From Duganella callida (GTDB taxonomy: Bacteria > Pseudomonadota > Gammaproteobacteria > Burkholderiales > Burkholderiaceae_D), in contig NZ_SPVG01000245.1 in assembly GCF_004614165.1 (NCBI RefSeq), forward strand, positions 1-64,000: a stretch of 64,000 bases of DNA. The letters run 5' to 3'. How positions within the stretch are numbered: position 1 is the stretch's first letter; every line of letters begins with the position of its first letter. The translations under genes were made by a program, and so were the position numbers. Of this stretch, positions 63,569 through 64,000 are shown piece after piece. Below the pieces are notes generated by a model, which saw nothing but the letters and a program-made list of their open reading frames with translations, was not told where the DNA came from and ran no database searches.

Positions 63569-64000
63569 CGATCATTGCATGGGACGGTAAAACGCTGGCC
63601 GCCGACAAGCAGAGCACCTGCGCCGGGCACGCCTCGACCGTCACAAAAATCCATCGCACACAGACTGGCCTTGTCGGCTTCGCAGGCAAGGCGTCGCACG
63701 CCCGCGCGCTGCTGGAATGGTTTAACGCTGGGGCGCCATTGGAGCGCTGGCCCGCCAGTCCCGATAGGGATAACTGGGCCGATGCGATTGTCGTTTGCCC
63801 GAGTGGCGAAGTACGCGAATATGTCGGCAATGGCGGCGGCCACTACGAACTGGTGGAAGATGCATTCTGCGCCATGGGCGGTGGTCGTGATTATGCGCTG
63901 GCAGCTATGTATCTCGGGAAGTCTGCCCGAGAGGCGGTTGAGGTCGCCTGTGCGCTCGACATCACGTGCGGCATGGGCATCGATACGCTGGAGCTGGAAT
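63565..64000 (+). CDS. Ntn-hydrolase/proteasome-beta-like phage protein (3' end cut)
   Basis: At least 145 residues from the ATG at 63565 (MTIIAWDGKTLAADKQST, then LVGFAGKASHA, FCAMGGGRDYALAAMYLG, AVEVACALDITCG). The pattern matches proteasome-beta/HslV-type Ntn hydrolases: an early Thr followed by the AADKQ strand and a GGGRDYALAAM helix. Such phage proteins are known in head-tail regions, role unclear. The frame runs off the window. Confidence 0.8.
   Translation, partial: MTIIAWDGKTLAADKQSTCAGHASTVTKIHRTQTGLVGFAGKASHARALLEWFNAGAPLERWPASPDRDNWADAIVVCPSGEVREYVGNGGGHYELVEDAFCAMGGGRDYALAAMYLGKSAREAVEVACALDITCGMGIDTLELE

Larger units (their letters stand above)
15064..64000. mobile_element. Lambda-organised prophage (left part; right end beyond window)
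   Basis: Gene order is temperate-phage: leftward recombination operon from pL, repressor/Cro switch, rightward replication genes, Q-like antiterminator, then terminase, portal and capsid genes. The coat and the DUF4055 portal point to a P22/podo-like or siphovirus head. Integrase, lysis and tail genes are not seen in the 49 kb shown. The left boundary is approximate. Confidence 0.92.

Noticed and set aside
1..64000. CRISPR arrays, rRNA genes, insertion sequences
   Set aside because: No regularly spaced direct repeats, rRNA signatures or transposase genes were seen on either strand.

Overview
The window joins a GC-rich bacterial chromosome arm (1 to about 14-15 kb) to a large lambda-organised prophage (about 15 kb to the right edge, where it is still running). 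PEP-CTERM proteins, a DUF72 protein, a Ser/Thr kinase cluster and a copper-handling cluster suggest a betaproteobacterium of the Oxalobacteraceae (Massilia, Duganella or a relative). That placement is an inference from gene content, not from any search.

Chromosomal part. On the minus strand a Ser/Thr kinase, a very long FtsW/RodA-type membrane protein with an FHA-like segment, and a gene cut by the left edge form one operon (1-4426). A glycine-zipper surface protein and a GNAT acetyltransferase follow, then a plus-strand M28 peptidase. Next is a copper/anion cluster: a Met/His/Cys-rich CopL-like protein, a lipoprotein of the TolC family, a Tat-exported multicopper oxidase, and a CLC protein with features of the fluoride-exporting branch. 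DUF72 and PEP-CTERM genes and a small secreted protein close this arm. A decayed fragment of a phage late antiterminator lies at 14.07-14.25 kb, outside the intact prophage genes.

Prophage. The control region is clear. A LexA-like S24 repressor (34843-35526, minus) diverges from a YdaS/Cro-like regulator (35608, plus). The motif TACACA-N3-TGTGTA occurs once inside the rightward promoter pR and once, 5 kb away, inside a strong leftward promoter pL (30339-30367). From pL a tightly overlapping leftward operon runs to 15.1 kb. It carries many small phage proteins, an ERF annealing protein, a YqaJ-type nuclease with a long coiled coil, a KTSC-domain protein, NinB, RdgC fused to an FtsK-gamma domain, an ASCH-like protein, a MazG-like protein and an excisionase-like protein. 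It also contains two tRNA-like elements. Between pL and the repressor (30.6-34.8 kb) lie probable lysogen-expressed cargo genes: a PEP-CTERM protein, a Rha-type regulator, a toxin with an unfamiliar partner, two small exported proteins, and a helix-hairpin-helix protein just downstream of the repressor.

Rightward from pR are small early proteins, a cytosine-C5 methyltransferase with about ten repeats in its target-recognition region, a chimeric PAPS-reductase-like remnant, NinG, a helicase-methyltransferase fusion, a winged-helix protein, a replication initiator, a DnaC-like loader and a Q-like antiterminator followed by a terminator. A tRNA-Tyr and small proteins precede a metallopeptidase, an HNH endonuclease and the head module: DUF2280 small terminase, TerL, DUF4055 portal, MuF-like protein, scaffold, P22-type coat, HeH protein, SGNH-hydrolase-like protein, DnaT-like connector and a cut Ntn-hydrolase-like gene. 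One AT-richer gene on the opposite strand inside the head module encodes an HExxH metalloprotease and looks like an inserted exclusion or defence gene. No integrase, tail or lysis genes are visible, so the prophage must extend past 64 kb or be incomplete.

All calls were made by reading motifs and translations. No database search was run.
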